Shown here: positions 50,193 through 58,272 of the stretch, piece after piece
How positions within the stretch are numbered: the stretch's first letter is position 1
How the letters are laid out: every line of letters begins with the position of its first letter
Program-made: the position numbers and the translations under genes
Assembly (NCBI RefSeq): GCF_009649815.1
Contig: NZ_WJIC01000011.1
Location: 1 to 64,000 of the forward strand
Length of the DNA stretch: 64,000 nt
Reading direction: 5' to 3'
From: Nocardia sp. SYP-A9097
Lineage (GTDB): Bacteria; Actinomycetota; Actinomycetes; Mycobacteriales; Mycobacteriaceae
Notes under the pieces: model-generated
What the model saw: the letters and a program-made list of their open reading frames with translations, nothing else
Database searches by the model: none
Told to the model about the DNA's origin: nothing

Positions 50193-50477
50193 TCAATAGC
50201 GGTCCGGGAACTTGATGAGCGCCTCGCCGTTCGGGTTCGAGAGTTCTTCGAGGATGGCTTTCGCGGCCAGGAGCCGGACGCACGGAGGCGTGTGGTCGCG
50301 GTGCAGGATCGTCGATTCGAAGGCGGCGCCCGGGGTCATGGGGGTCGCGCTGATCGAGCAGTCCTGGAGTTCGGATTTGTCGCCGGTCCATGCTTTGTAG
50401 GCGGTTTCCAGTTCGGGTGTCAGGAAGCTGAGTTCCCCCATTTCCTCGGGGTACCCGCGGGAGTTGGTGGTATCCAT
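50193..50477 (-). CDS. Small protein of unknown function, third gene of a small-protein operon
   Basis: 94 residues from ATG 50477 behind AAGGGG, which directly follows the stop of the previous small gene. Sequence is acidic and polar at the start (MDTTNSRGYPEEMGELSFL) with LETAYKAWTGDKSELQ and a basic helical part CVRLLAAKAILEELSNPN. No signal peptide or membrane helix; two cysteines. I do not recognise the family. Expressed with the two genes at 50492-50895, divergent from an HTH/DUF397 module. Confidence 0.6.
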   Translation of the reverse strand: MDTTNSRGYPEEMGELSFLTPELETAYKAWTGDKSELQDCSISATPMTPGAAFESTILHRDHTPPCVRLLAAKAILEELSNPNGEALIKFPDRY

Positions 50478-50491
50478 GGAAAGTCGCCCCT

Positions 50492-50671
50492 TCACATGTA
50501 TCGGACGGCGGGCCGTATGCACCCGGCCTCGATGAGGGTGAGCTTTGCTTGCGCCTTTCTCGCGCAGTTCTGCACCAGGCACTCCAGGTGTAACTGTATT
50601 TCGCGATGTGCCTGCCGAATATCCATTTCGGGTATGGCGGTGTGCTCGGCGACAGCGAATATGTGTGTCAT
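50492..50671 (-). CDS. 59-residue protein of unknown function, second gene of a small-protein operon
   Basis: Starts at ATG 50671, overlapping the stop of the preceding membrane-protein gene as ATGA, which supports it as real despite its size. The sequence is helical and amphipathic (MDIRQAHREIQLHLECLVQN) followed by CARKAQAKLTLIEAGCIRP; three cysteines. No known family recognised. Seventeen bases separate it from the next gene, which has its own ribosome-binding site. Confidence 0.5.
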   Translation of the reverse strand: MTHIFAVAEHTAIPEMDIRQAHREIQLHLECLVQNCARKAQAKLTLIEAGCIRPAVRYM

Positions 50672-50895
50672 CGAACAACTCCCGGGTTTCGTCGCGGCCC
50701 TCGGTTCGCACGGCCCCGGTGCCGCCCCGCTGGACATCCGCTCGCGCGCGGGACCTCGCAGTACCCGCCGCTGAGCAGCGCGAGCCGGTACATGTCCGGA
50801 GCTCTATTGTGGCGGTGGATATCCCAGCCGGTCCACGCAATCGCGAAAATGGACAAAAGGAACATTGTCAGTAGCGTCCAACTCTCCCAATTCAT
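50668..50895 (-). CDS. Small single-helix membrane protein, first gene of a small-protein operon
   Basis: 75 residues from ATG 50895, with GAGGGAC upstream. One transmembrane helix near the N-terminus (WTLLTMFLLSIFAIAWTGW), then a basic cytoplasmic or external tail very rich in Arg and Gly (RHRGRANRGPRRNPGVVR). Its stop overlaps the next start by four bases. The 199-base gap to the divergent HTH gene holds nested inverted repeats. Confidence 0.55.
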   Translation of the reverse strand: MNWESWTLLTMFLLSIFAIAWTGWDIHRHNRAPDMYRLALLSGGYCEVPRASGCPAGRHRGRANRGPRRNPGVVR

Positions 50896-51040
50896 TTCGG
50901 TGTCCCTCGCTCGAGTGGTCGGGTTGTGTACCGAGCGACCGGTTTCGAATCTCCTTGCGCCGCTTGGTGCTATCTGTAAGTAGACACCGAAATGCGTTGA
51001 AATAAACAGTTCACAGCAGACAATCGATGAAATACAATGG

Positions 51041-51077
51041 CTGTCCAGCATGAACATGTTCACGGTCAACTGGACAG
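51041..51077. promoter_or_regulatory. Nested inverted repeats upstream of the HTH/DUF397 pair
   Basis: CTGTCCA (51041-51047) and TGGACAG (51071-51077) enclose a perfect 12-base palindrome TGAACATGTTCA (51051-51062). The pair ends 17 bases before the HTH start. It may be an operator for the HTH protein or a leader hairpin. Confidence 0.5.
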
Positions 51078-51094
51078 GATAGCGAGGCTAAGAA

Positions 51095-51976
51095 ATGAGT
51101 GGCTCGACAAGCTCTCGCAGAACATTCGGAAGGCTCATGCGAGATCATCGGGAGGGAGCGGGAAAGACCAAACTCGCTGCTGGGCTACATCTGGACGTTT
51201 CGCATCAAAAGATCATGCGTCTGGAGTCCGGACAGACGGTCAGGATCAGCACGCCCCAGATTCAGGCGCTGCTCGACTTCTACGCCGTGCCGCCGGGAGA
51301 GCAGGAGCGCGCACTCAAGAGCTGGGCAAGCGCCAAAGCTGAGACCAAGGACGGCAAGGGTTTCTGGCAGGCGTATGCGGATCAGTACGAGCCGCACATG
51401 CCGCACTACCTGAGCCTCGAGGCGAACGCCGGTCGGGTTACAACACACCAACTTGTGCTGGTTCCCGGACTGTTGCAGACCTCCGACTACAAGCGAGCAA
51501 TCGTGCGGATCGACGATCCGGAGCTGTCGATCGTGGACACCGAACGTCGGGTAGAACTGACCACCCGCCGGCAAGCGCGTCTGGATGACGACTCGTTCCG
51601 GATCGACGCATACATTTCGGAGGCGGTGCTCCGGAACCAACCGGGTAGCCCGGATGTCATGTCCCAGCAACTGTATTGGCTCGCCGAGGTAGGGGCGCGG
51701 CCCGGCATAAATATTCGGGTGATTCCGTTCGGGGTGGGTCCGCATCGGGGGCTGACGATCCTGTCGTTCACGCTGCTGGAGTTCCCGCGGCTGGACAGCG
51801 GTCTGATCGAACCGCCCGTGGTGTACCTCGAAGGTGCCTTCGGCGCGCTGTACCACGAACAGTCCGATGTGCTCGACCTCTATCGTCAAGCGATCGACGC
51901 CCTGGGCGCTGTAGCGTTGACCGAAGACGACACCAGAGACGTGTTGTTGAGAGTTGCGAAGGAGTACTCGGCGTGA
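51095..51976 (+). CDS. HTH (XRE) protein with DUF5753 domain
   Basis: 293 residues from ATG 51095 with GCGAGG upstream. N-terminal helix-turn-helix about residues 10-70 (LMRDHREGAGKTKLAAGLHL, SHQKIMRLESGQTVRIS), then the actinobacterial DUF5753 domain (LSLEANAGRVTTHQLVLVPG, LLQTSDYKRAIV, QLYWLAEVGARPGINIRVIP). Such proteins are regulators usually paired with a small DUF397 protein, as here; some pairs behave like toxin-antitoxin or developmental switch systems. The stop overlaps the DUF397 start (GTGA). Confidence 0.9.
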   Translation: MSGSTSSRRTFGRLMRDHREGAGKTKLAAGLHLDVSHQKIMRLESGQTVRISTPQIQALLDFYAVPPGEQERALKSWASAKAETKDGKGFWQAYADQYEPHMPHYLSLEANAGRVTTHQLVLVPGLLQTSDYKRAIVRIDDPELSIVDTERRVELTTRRQARLDDDSFRIDAYISEAVLRNQPGSPDVMSQQLYWLAEVGARPGINIRVIPFGVGPHRGLTILSFTLLEFPRLDSGLIEPPVVYLEGAFGALYHEQSDVLDLYRQAIDALGAVALTEDDTRDVLLRVAKEYSA

Positions 51977-52167
51977 ACAGTCATCCGCCCGAACGAGTTT
52001 GGTTCAAATCCAGCCGCAGTGAAGGCTCGAAGCAGTGCGTGGAAGTCTTCCTCGGTGATGGGCTTGTCGGGGTTCGCGACTCCAAAGACGACGGCACGGG
52101 GCCGGAGCTGTGGTTCCCGGACGACGTCTGGACGAGCTTCCTCGAGAGCGGCATCTGGAAGGCATAA
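51973..52167 (+). CDS. DUF397 protein
   Basis: 64 residues from GTG 51973, overlapping the regulator's stop. The family pattern is clear: VWFKSSRSEGSKQCVEVFLG, then VGVRDSKDDGTGPELWFPDD and a C-terminal WTSFLESGIW. DUF397 proteins are small partners of DUF5753 HTH regulators, thought to bind and modulate them. Confidence 0.9.
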   Translation: MNSHPPERVWFKSSRSEGSKQCVEVFLGDGLVGVRDSKDDGTGPELWFPDDVWTSFLESGIWKA

Positions 52168-52225
52168 CCCTCCGGGGCACGACCGCATCGGAATTGCGGT
52201 GCGGGCGTGACTCTAGGGTGGGGGG

Positions 52226-53392
52226 ATGCGTCGGTTCAGTCTGTGGCTGCGGGGGAAGCCGTTCATCGCCGATTCGATTCTGGCGCTGGGGCTGCTGACG
52301 ATCGACGTGCTCGCGGTGGGCGAGAGCCGGCACAAGGTCACGTATCTGGTGCTGGGCGTGGTGCTGGTGTTGCCGATCATCTTCCGGCGGACCTATCCGC
52401 GCGGTGCGGCGATTGTGCTGTTGCTGCTCTCGATGGGGACGAGCGTGGTGCACGGCCTGGTCGGTGATTCGGCCGTGCACCCGGCGCTGCTCGGGCTCGG
52501 GGTCATGCTGTACACGCTGGTCGCGTATGTGGGCCGCCGCGAAGGACTTTGGTTCGTGGGCGCAATGGTGCTCGACACCGTCCTGTCGTACAGCATGATC
52601 GGGAAACCGTCGGTGACCGATATCCCGTTCAATGCGCTGTTCTACGCACTGTGCTGGACCTTTGCCGAATTCGTCGGCGCCCGCCACGCCTACGACAATG
52701 AGGTCGCCGCCCGGCTGGCCGTCGCCGACTACGACCGCGAGCGCCGCGCCCACGATGCCGTGGCCGCCGAACGCACCCGTATCGCTCGCGAACTGCACGA
52801 TGTGGTCGCGCACGCGGTGAGCGTCATGATCGTGCAGGCCGACGGTGCCCGCTACGCGCTACCCCGGGACCCGGACATCGCCGCGAAAGCTCTCGGGATC
52901 ATCGCGGGCACCGGCCGGGACGCACTGCGCGAACTGCGCCGCACGGTGGAGTTGCTGCGACTCGAGCATGCGCCGGAACAACTTCCGCAGCACGGCACCG
53001 CCGGTATCGCGAAAGTGGTGCAGATGATGCGTGATACGGGATTGCACGTCACCCTCGAACTCAGTGGCGAGCTCGATACCCTCAGTCCCGAGGCCAGTCT
53101 CGGTATTCACCGCATCGTGCAGGAATCGCTGACCAACACCCTCCGGCACGCCGGACCGGACCCGCGCGCCCAGGTTCGCATCTGCCGCGGCGAGACCGAT
53201 GTGCGCCTCGACATCGTCGATTCGGGTGGCGCGCCGGCACCGGGCAATCGGATCGAGGGCAGCGGTCTGGGGCTGGTGGGTATGCGCGAACGCGTCGCGG
53301 TACTCGGCGGCACCCTCACCACCGGCCGCACCGGCACCGGCGGCTGGGCGGTACACGCGAGCATTCCGCTGGACCGCACCGCCGGTGAGTGA
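52226..53392 (+). CDS. NarL-type sensor histidine kinase
   Basis: 388 residues from ATG 52226 with a strong G-rich ribosome-binding site. About five hydrophobic segments in residues 15-150, then a HisKA_3 dimerisation domain with phosphorylated His191 (RIARELHDVVAHAVSVMIVQ) and an HATPase domain (IVQESLTNTLRHAG, GSGLGLVGMRERVAVLGG). No extracellular sensor domain of size; probably senses within the membrane. Paired with the response regulator that follows. Confidence 0.93.
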   Translation: MRRFSLWLRGKPFIADSILALGLLTIDVLAVGESRHKVTYLVLGVVLVLPIIFRRTYPRGAAIVLLLLSMGTSVVHGLVGDSAVHPALLGLGVMLYTLVAYVGRREGLWFVGAMVLDTVLSYSMIGKPSVTDIPFNALFYALCWTFAEFVGARHAYDNEVAARLAVADYDRERRAHDAVAAERTRIARELHDVVAHAVSVMIVQADGARYALPRDPDIAAKALGIIAGTGRDALRELRRTVELLRLEHAPEQLPQHGTAGIAKVVQMMRDTGLHVTLELSGELDTLSPEASLGIHRIVQESLTNTLRHAGPDPRAQVRICRGETDVRLDIVDSGGAPAPGNRIEGSGLGLVGMRERVAVLGGTLTTGRTGTGGWAVHASIPLDRTAGE

Positions 53393-53419
53393 GTTTGCCG
53401 GGCAGCTAGATTGGTGCCC

Positions 53420-54082
53420 GTGCCGATCACCGTTCTCGTAGTCGACGACCAGGAACTCATGCGCGCGGGGCTGAAGATGGTGCTCGGCGCCCACCCGGAC
53501 ATCGAGGTGGTGGGGGAGGCCGACAATGGCGCGACGGCGATCATCCGCGCCGCCGAACTGCGCCCGGATGTGGTGCTCATGGATGTGCGCATGCCGGTCA
53601 CCGACGGCGTCACCGCGACCGCCCGCATTATCGAATCCGGTTGCGGCAGCAGTGTTCTGGTCATGACCACTTTCGACCTCGACGAGCACGCCCTGGGTGC
53701 GCTGCGCGCCGGAGCCAGTGGCTTCCTGCTCAAGGACACCCCGCCCGAAGACCTCATCTCCGCCATCCGCAGCGTCGCCGCCGGAGACGCCGTCGTCTCC
53801 CCGAAGGTCACCAAACGCCTCCTGGATCGTCTCATCGCCGACGATCCGGCCGCCGGACGCGATCCGGCCATCCTCGATGTCCTGACCGCTCGTGAACGCG
53901 AAGTCCTCGAAAACATTGCCGGGGGCCGCTCCAACGCCGAGATCGCCGCCGTCCTCTTCCTCTCCGAGGCCACGGTGAAAACCCATGTCGGCCGCGTCCT
54001 GACCAAACTCGGCCTCCGCGACCGGGTCCAAGCGGTGGTCCTCGCCTACGAAACCGGTCTGGTCCGCCCCGGCAGCGCCTGA
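53420..54082 (+). CDS. NarL/LuxR-type response regulator
   Basis: 220 residues from GTG 53420; TTG 53411 and GTG 53414 are other options. Receiver domain with acidic pair in VLVVDDQE, phosphoacceptor Asp55 (VVLMDVRMP) and Lys in FLLKDTPP, then LuxR helix-turn-helix (LTAREREVLENIAGGRSNAE, VKTHVGRVLTKLGLRDR). A complete, conventional partner of the kinase at 52226-53392. Targets unknown. The following 230 bases up to 54314 hold no supported gene. Confidence 0.93.
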   Translation: MPITVLVVDDQELMRAGLKMVLGAHPDIEVVGEADNGATAIIRAAELRPDVVLMDVRMPVTDGVTATARIIESGCGSSVLVMTTFDLDEHALGALRAGASGFLLKDTPPEDLISAIRSVAAGDAVVSPKVTKRLLDRLIADDPAAGRDPAILDVLTAREREVLENIAGGRSNAEIAAVLFLSEATVKTHVGRVLTKLGLRDRVQAVVLAYETGLVRPGSA

Positions 54083-54314
54083 TTCGGGACGGTATTCGAT
54101 CGCTGAAAGAATTGTCCGATGCCGGCACTGATATTTGCCGAATAATTCATTTCCGAGATCGCCCGCCGGTACTTTCCGGTCATCTCATCGTCGTATAGCC
54201 GAAAACGCCGGCGGGCACTCAACGCAATGCGCTGAGGGCCCTGGGCGGACTCGCCGGTGTGCGCGGATGGCGCCCCGCGGTGATTTCGACTTTCACCTCA
54301 CCGGAAAGTCGCGA

Positions 54315-54707
54315 TCAGATGGTGAACGGAATTCCCGGCCCGGCACCGGGGTTGTTCGCGGAGGCATTCATGTACAGGGTGCCGGCGTCCGCGCTGTCGT
54401 TGAATTCGACAGTGATGTCATGATTACCGGCCGCCAAGCCGCCGACGGCGAAATGGGCGGTCCCGCTGCCCTTTCCATCGGTGGCGAACGCCGCACCGGC
54501 GGCCACGGGGGGCTTCCCGTCGAGCTTGTAGTAGATATTGAACGGCTTGCTGGGCAGGTTGGTCGCCTCGAGGTGCACGACCACATGGACCGTGGGGCCG
54601 TTGACCCAGACGAACACGGGGCTATTGATGACATCGTTCGATTGGTTGTGCGGGTAGGCGACCCAGGGCTGCATGAGCTGCGAGGTGACGGGAGGTACCA
54701 TAGCCAT
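54315..54707 (-). CDS. Beta-rich protein of unknown function
   Basis: 130 residues from ATG 54707 (MAMVPPVTSQLMQPW); ATG 54701 is an alternative. The sequence suggests a beta-sandwich (VFVWVNGPTVHVVVHLEATN, GTAHFAVGGLAAGNHDITVE) with no signal peptide, membrane helix or cysteine. Low charge and high Asn/Ala/Gly content recall carbohydrate-binding or adhesion-like domains, but no family is recognised. Gaps of about 230-250 bases on both sides contain no supported gene. Confidence 0.6.
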   Translation of the reverse strand: MAMVPPVTSQLMQPWVAYPHNQSNDVINSPVFVWVNGPTVHVVVHLEATNLPSKPFNIYYKLDGKPPVAAGAAFATDGKGSGTAHFAVGGLAAGNHDITVEFNDSADAGTLYMNASANNPGAGPGIPFTI

Positions 54708-54960
54708 TTATTTCTCTTTTCACTCATTGGCAAGCAATTACGAGGATAGCCGCATATATATGTAATTACTTCGGGTATCGACCCATCGGATACAAGAGCA
54801 ACATTTATACACACGCACTCTTCACATCGGAGGAAGAATTCCGAATGCCGACCGGTCGCATTTGCGTCCCGCGCACCCCTGGGGTGTGACCCACGCCGCA
54901 TCGGGGAGAAGAATCGGGAACTCGGGCGTTGTACCGGTAGATCGCCGAAAGGATCGTCCG

Positions 54961-55455
54961 ATGCCCGCACTGCTGTTCGCCACGTACTTCATCGCCGAGA
55001 TCGCCACACTGGTGCTGTTCGGGCACCTCATCGGCGTATTTCCCACGATCCTGCTGCTCATAGCCGGGTCGGCCGCCGGCCTGATACTGGTCCGCTCGCA
55101 GGGCCGCCGCGTCTTCGAGGGCTTCCGGCGCGCGTCGCGGGGTGAGCTCGAGCCCAGTACCGCGGTCGCGGATGGCGCGCTGGTCGGCGTCGGCGCGGTG
55201 CTCATGTTCGTGCCGGGTCTGCTCACCTCGATGCTCGGTCTGCTGGCGCTGGTGCCGTTCACGCGATTCCTGCTCCGCCCGATCGTGGCCGCTTTCGCCG
55301 CGCGCAGGCTGGCCCGGGTGGCCACCGCGGTCGGCTCGTACGGGTACCGCAATGTGGTGATCGATCCCGATGGTGAGGTCATCGACGCCAGCGTGGTCAC
55401 CGAGTACTACGACGACGGTCAGGGCGATGCCCGCCGCATGATCGACCCACGCTGA
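54961..55455 (+). CDS. fxsA: FxsA-family membrane protein
   Basis: 164 residues from ATG 54961. Four hydrophobic segments with the family pattern: LFATYFIAEIATLVLFGHLIG, FPTILLLIAGSAAGLILVRSQG and VADGALVGVGAVLMFVPGLLTSMLGLLAL. FxsA in Escherichia coli suppresses F-plasmid exclusion of phage T7; the role in actinobacteria is unknown. The next gene, a hydrolase, lies 66 bases downstream. Confidence 0.88.
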   Translation: MPALLFATYFIAEIATLVLFGHLIGVFPTILLLIAGSAAGLILVRSQGRRVFEGFRRASRGELEPSTAVADGALVGVGAVLMFVPGLLTSMLGLLALVPFTRFLLRPIVAAFAARRLARVATAVGSYGYRNVVIDPDGEVIDASVVTEYYDDGQGDARRMIDPR

Positions 55456-55521
55456 CCCTCGCATAGGCTGATCGCGCCGGCACGGCATTCCCGCTCCGAA
55501 CAGTCGAAGGGCCGATACCTC

Positions 55522-56304
55522 ATGTCCAGCCAGACCACGGTGCGCAATGGCGCGGTCACTCTGCCGGTCACCCGCTCCGGGGCCGGCCCCGCACTCGTCT
55601 TCATCAATGGCGCGGGCGCGACACAGGCCGCGTGGAAGCAGGTCGTCGCCGAACTGCACGGATTCGAGACCATCACCTTCGATCCGCGCGGGCACGGAAA
55701 GGCTTCCACCGCAACGTCTTACAAGGTCGCGGACTTCGAATCCGATATGCGGGCGGTACTGACCTCGCTCGCGGTGCGGCGGCCGATCCTGATCGGCTGG
55801 TCTCTCGGCGCGGATCTCGCGCTCGAGTACGCGGCCACGCATCCGGGCGAGGTCGCGGGACTGGTCCTGCTCGACGGCGCGGCACCGATTCAGCAGTCAC
55901 TGATCGAGGATCCGAAGAAGATCCGGGAATCGTTCAACAGCCTCGGCACCAAATTCGCCATGCTCCTGGTACGCATGACCGCACACGGTTACGCCATGCC
56001 GGGCAAGGCATTCGCCGATCTCACCATCGAGGTCGATCAGCGCAGGCAGAAACTACTGGACACCTACCGGGGGCTCGACTGCCCGGTCACCATGCTGCTG
56101 GCCACGAATACCGCACACGGCAACGATGCCCAGTCCGCCAAGGTGAATCGCACCTGGCGTGAAGGCGGCGAAGTTCTCCAGGCCGCGGTCCCGAGCATCG
56201 AGGTGCACTGGCTCGAAGGCGATCACAAACTGCCCTTCACCCATCCCGGGGAAATCGCGCGCGCCATCGAAGCCCTCGCCGCGAAGGTCCAGCCCGCCGA
56301 ATAA
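55522..56304 (+). CDS. Alpha/beta hydrolase
   Basis: 260 residues. VFINGAGATQAAWKQVVAEL, TFDPRGHGKAS, nucleophile Ser94 in IGWSLGADLALEYA and histidine in WLEGDHKLPFTHPGE complete the usual catalytic order. A soluble esterase/lipase-type enzyme without a signal peptide; substrate unknown. It is followed by an amidohydrolase gene on the same strand. Confidence 0.82.
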   Translation: MSSQTTVRNGAVTLPVTRSGAGPALVFINGAGATQAAWKQVVAELHGFETITFDPRGHGKASTATSYKVADFESDMRAVLTSLAVRRPILIGWSLGADLALEYAATHPGEVAGLVLLDGAAPIQQSLIEDPKKIRESFNSLGTKFAMLLVRMTAHGYAMPGKAFADLTIEVDQRRQKLLDTYRGLDCPVTMLLATNTAHGNDAQSAKVNRTWREGGEVLQAAVPSIEVHWLEGDHKLPFTHPGEIARAIEALAAKVQPAE

Positions 56305-56394
56305 CCCGCCTCACCCGCGCCCGAATGTGATGCACGTCCGATGGATGGAGTGCGGTTGCGGCCGCGGCGCGGGCGTGCGGCAGACTGGAAAACC

Positions 56395-57990
56395 GTGAGT
56401 ACCCAGTTGCTTGTCGGCGGTCGTATCTACAGCTCCAGCAATCCCGATGCCACGGCCATGGCCGTCACCGACGGGATTGTGGTGTGGGTGGGCGCGGACC
56501 GCACCGGACGAGCACTGCACCCGGACGCGGAGATCATCGACCTCGGCGGGGCCTTCGTGGCCCCGGCGTTCGTGGACCCACACGTGCACGTCACCGCGCT
56601 GGGATTGAAACTCACGGGACTCGATCTGTCCCAGGCACGTTCGCTCACCGAATGCCTGGAGCTGCTGCGCGCGTACGCCGCCGCCCACCCCGCCGGGCCG
56701 GTGCTCGGCGACGGCTGGGACGAGACCACCTGGCCCGAAGGCCGCCCGCCCACCCTCGCGGAGATCGACGCCGCCGCACCCGGGCGCAGTGTGTATCTGG
56801 TTCGCGTGGACGCGCATTCGGCCGTGGCCTCCACACCGCTGCTCGATACCGTCCCCGCGCTCACCGCGGCCACCGGCTTCACCCACGGTGAACCGCTGCG
56901 CGCCGCCGCCCACCACCTGGTCCGCCGCGCCGCACTCGGCGCCCTCGAACCCGCGCAGCGCGATCTGGCCCGCCGCGCCGCCCTCGATCACGCCGCCGCC
57001 AATGGCATTGCCGCCGTACACGAATGCGCCGGACCCGATATCTCCGGTGAGACCGATGTGCGCGAACTCCTCGCCCTCGACCACGGCGTCGAGGTCCGCG
57101 CCTACTGGGGTCAGGCCGTACGCACCGCCGACGAGGCCCGCACCCTGATCAAGGAGCTCGGCGTGCACGCCCTCGGCGGCGATCTGTTCGTGGACGGCTC
57201 CCTCGGCTCGCACACCGCCTGGCTGCGCGACCCGTACGCCGACCGCGACACCATCGGCACCTCCTACCTCGACGCGGAAACCATTGCCGCCCATGTGCTC
57301 GCATGCACCGAGGCGGGCATCCAGTCCGGCTTCCACGTCATCGGCGACGCCGCCATGGACGCGGTCGTCGCCGGCTTCGAACAGGTCGTCGCCCAGGTCG
57401 GCGGACCGGCCTTCGCCTCGCGCGGCCACCGCATCGAACACGCCGAAATGGCCGATGCCGACCAGATCGCCAAACTTGCCTCCTGGGGTGTGATCGCCAG
57501 CGTCCAACCGGCTTTCGACGCCGCCTGGGGCGGCCCGGACGGCATGTACGCCGCCCGCCTCGGCGCCGACCGCGCCGCCACCCTGAACCCGTTCTCCGCC
57601 ATGGCCTCCGCGGGTATCTCCCTGGCCATCGGCTCCGATGCCCCTGTCACAGCACTGAATCCGTGGGAAGCCCTGCGCGCCGCGGCCCACCACCGCACCC
57701 CCGGCCACCAGATCTCCCCGCGCGCGGCCTTCGCCGCCGCCACCCGAGGCGCATGGCGCGCGGGCGGCGTCCGCGACGGCGTCGCCGGCACCCTGGTCCC
57801 CGGCGCCCCCGCCTCCTACGCGGTATGGGAGGCAGCCGATCTCGTGGTCGCCGCCGCCACCGACACCGTCCAGCGCTGGTCCACCGACCCTCGCTCCCGC
57901 GTCCCCGGCCTGCCGCCCCTGACCCCCGGCGCACCCCTGCCGCGCTGCCTCGCCACCGTGCACCGCGGGACCACCCTCCATGCCGTGTGA
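56395..57990 (+). CDS. Amidohydrolase family 3 protein
   Basis: 531 residues from GTG 56395 (VSTQLLVGGRIYSSS). HxH metal ligands His63 and His65 in FVDPHVHVTALG, further ligands in FHVIGDAAMDAV and RIEHAEMAD, and IGSDAPVTALNPW near the end. The same family as the protein at 20464-22152, but with clearly different sequence. Substrate unknown. The 280 bases that follow show no supported gene. Confidence 0.83.
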   Translation: MSTQLLVGGRIYSSSNPDATAMAVTDGIVVWVGADRTGRALHPDAEIIDLGGAFVAPAFVDPHVHVTALGLKLTGLDLSQARSLTECLELLRAYAAAHPAGPVLGDGWDETTWPEGRPPTLAEIDAAAPGRSVYLVRVDAHSAVASTPLLDTVPALTAATGFTHGEPLRAAAHHLVRRAALGALEPAQRDLARRAALDHAAANGIAAVHECAGPDISGETDVRELLALDHGVEVRAYWGQAVRTADEARTLIKELGVHALGGDLFVDGSLGSHTAWLRDPYADRDTIGTSYLDAETIAAHVLACTEAGIQSGFHVIGDAAMDAVVAGFEQVVAQVGGPAFASRGHRIEHAEMADADQIAKLASWGVIASVQPAFDAAWGGPDGMYAARLGADRAATLNPFSAMASAGISLAIGSDAPVTALNPWEALRAAAHHRTPGHQISPRAAFAAATRGAWRAGGVRDGVAGTLVPGAPASYAVWEAADLVVAAATDTVQRWSTDPRSRVPGLPPLTPGAPLPRCLATVHRGTTLHAV

Positions 57991-58272
57991 TCCGGACCCG
58001 CGAACACCTTCGCGCACAGTGCTTCCCGAGTCGGCCCGCGTGGCCTCGGAGGCGAACGGCGTCGATGGTGTCATCGCTGCCGATCGTGCGGGAAATGTTC
58101 TGCCACCGGCCGCCCGCGTGCTGCCACCCATGACTTCGCGGAGACCGTCAGCGGTATCGCTGTCCTGGACGCGAGTTCGGGACCGGCCGAACGTGGTTCG
58201 CACGCCGCGCCGAAGCCGCCTCGCGCGGGACAATCAGCCGCACGCCATACGGCGTCGAAAGGTGTTGGGGTT

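Noticed and set aside
56311..58233. A 640-codon minus-strand frame over the amidohydrolase
   Set aside because: Gly/Ala-rich antisense shadow of a well-supported gene.
57991..58272. Possible short gene before lnt
   Set aside because: Only short frames that continue from or oppose neighbouring genes; no start signal.
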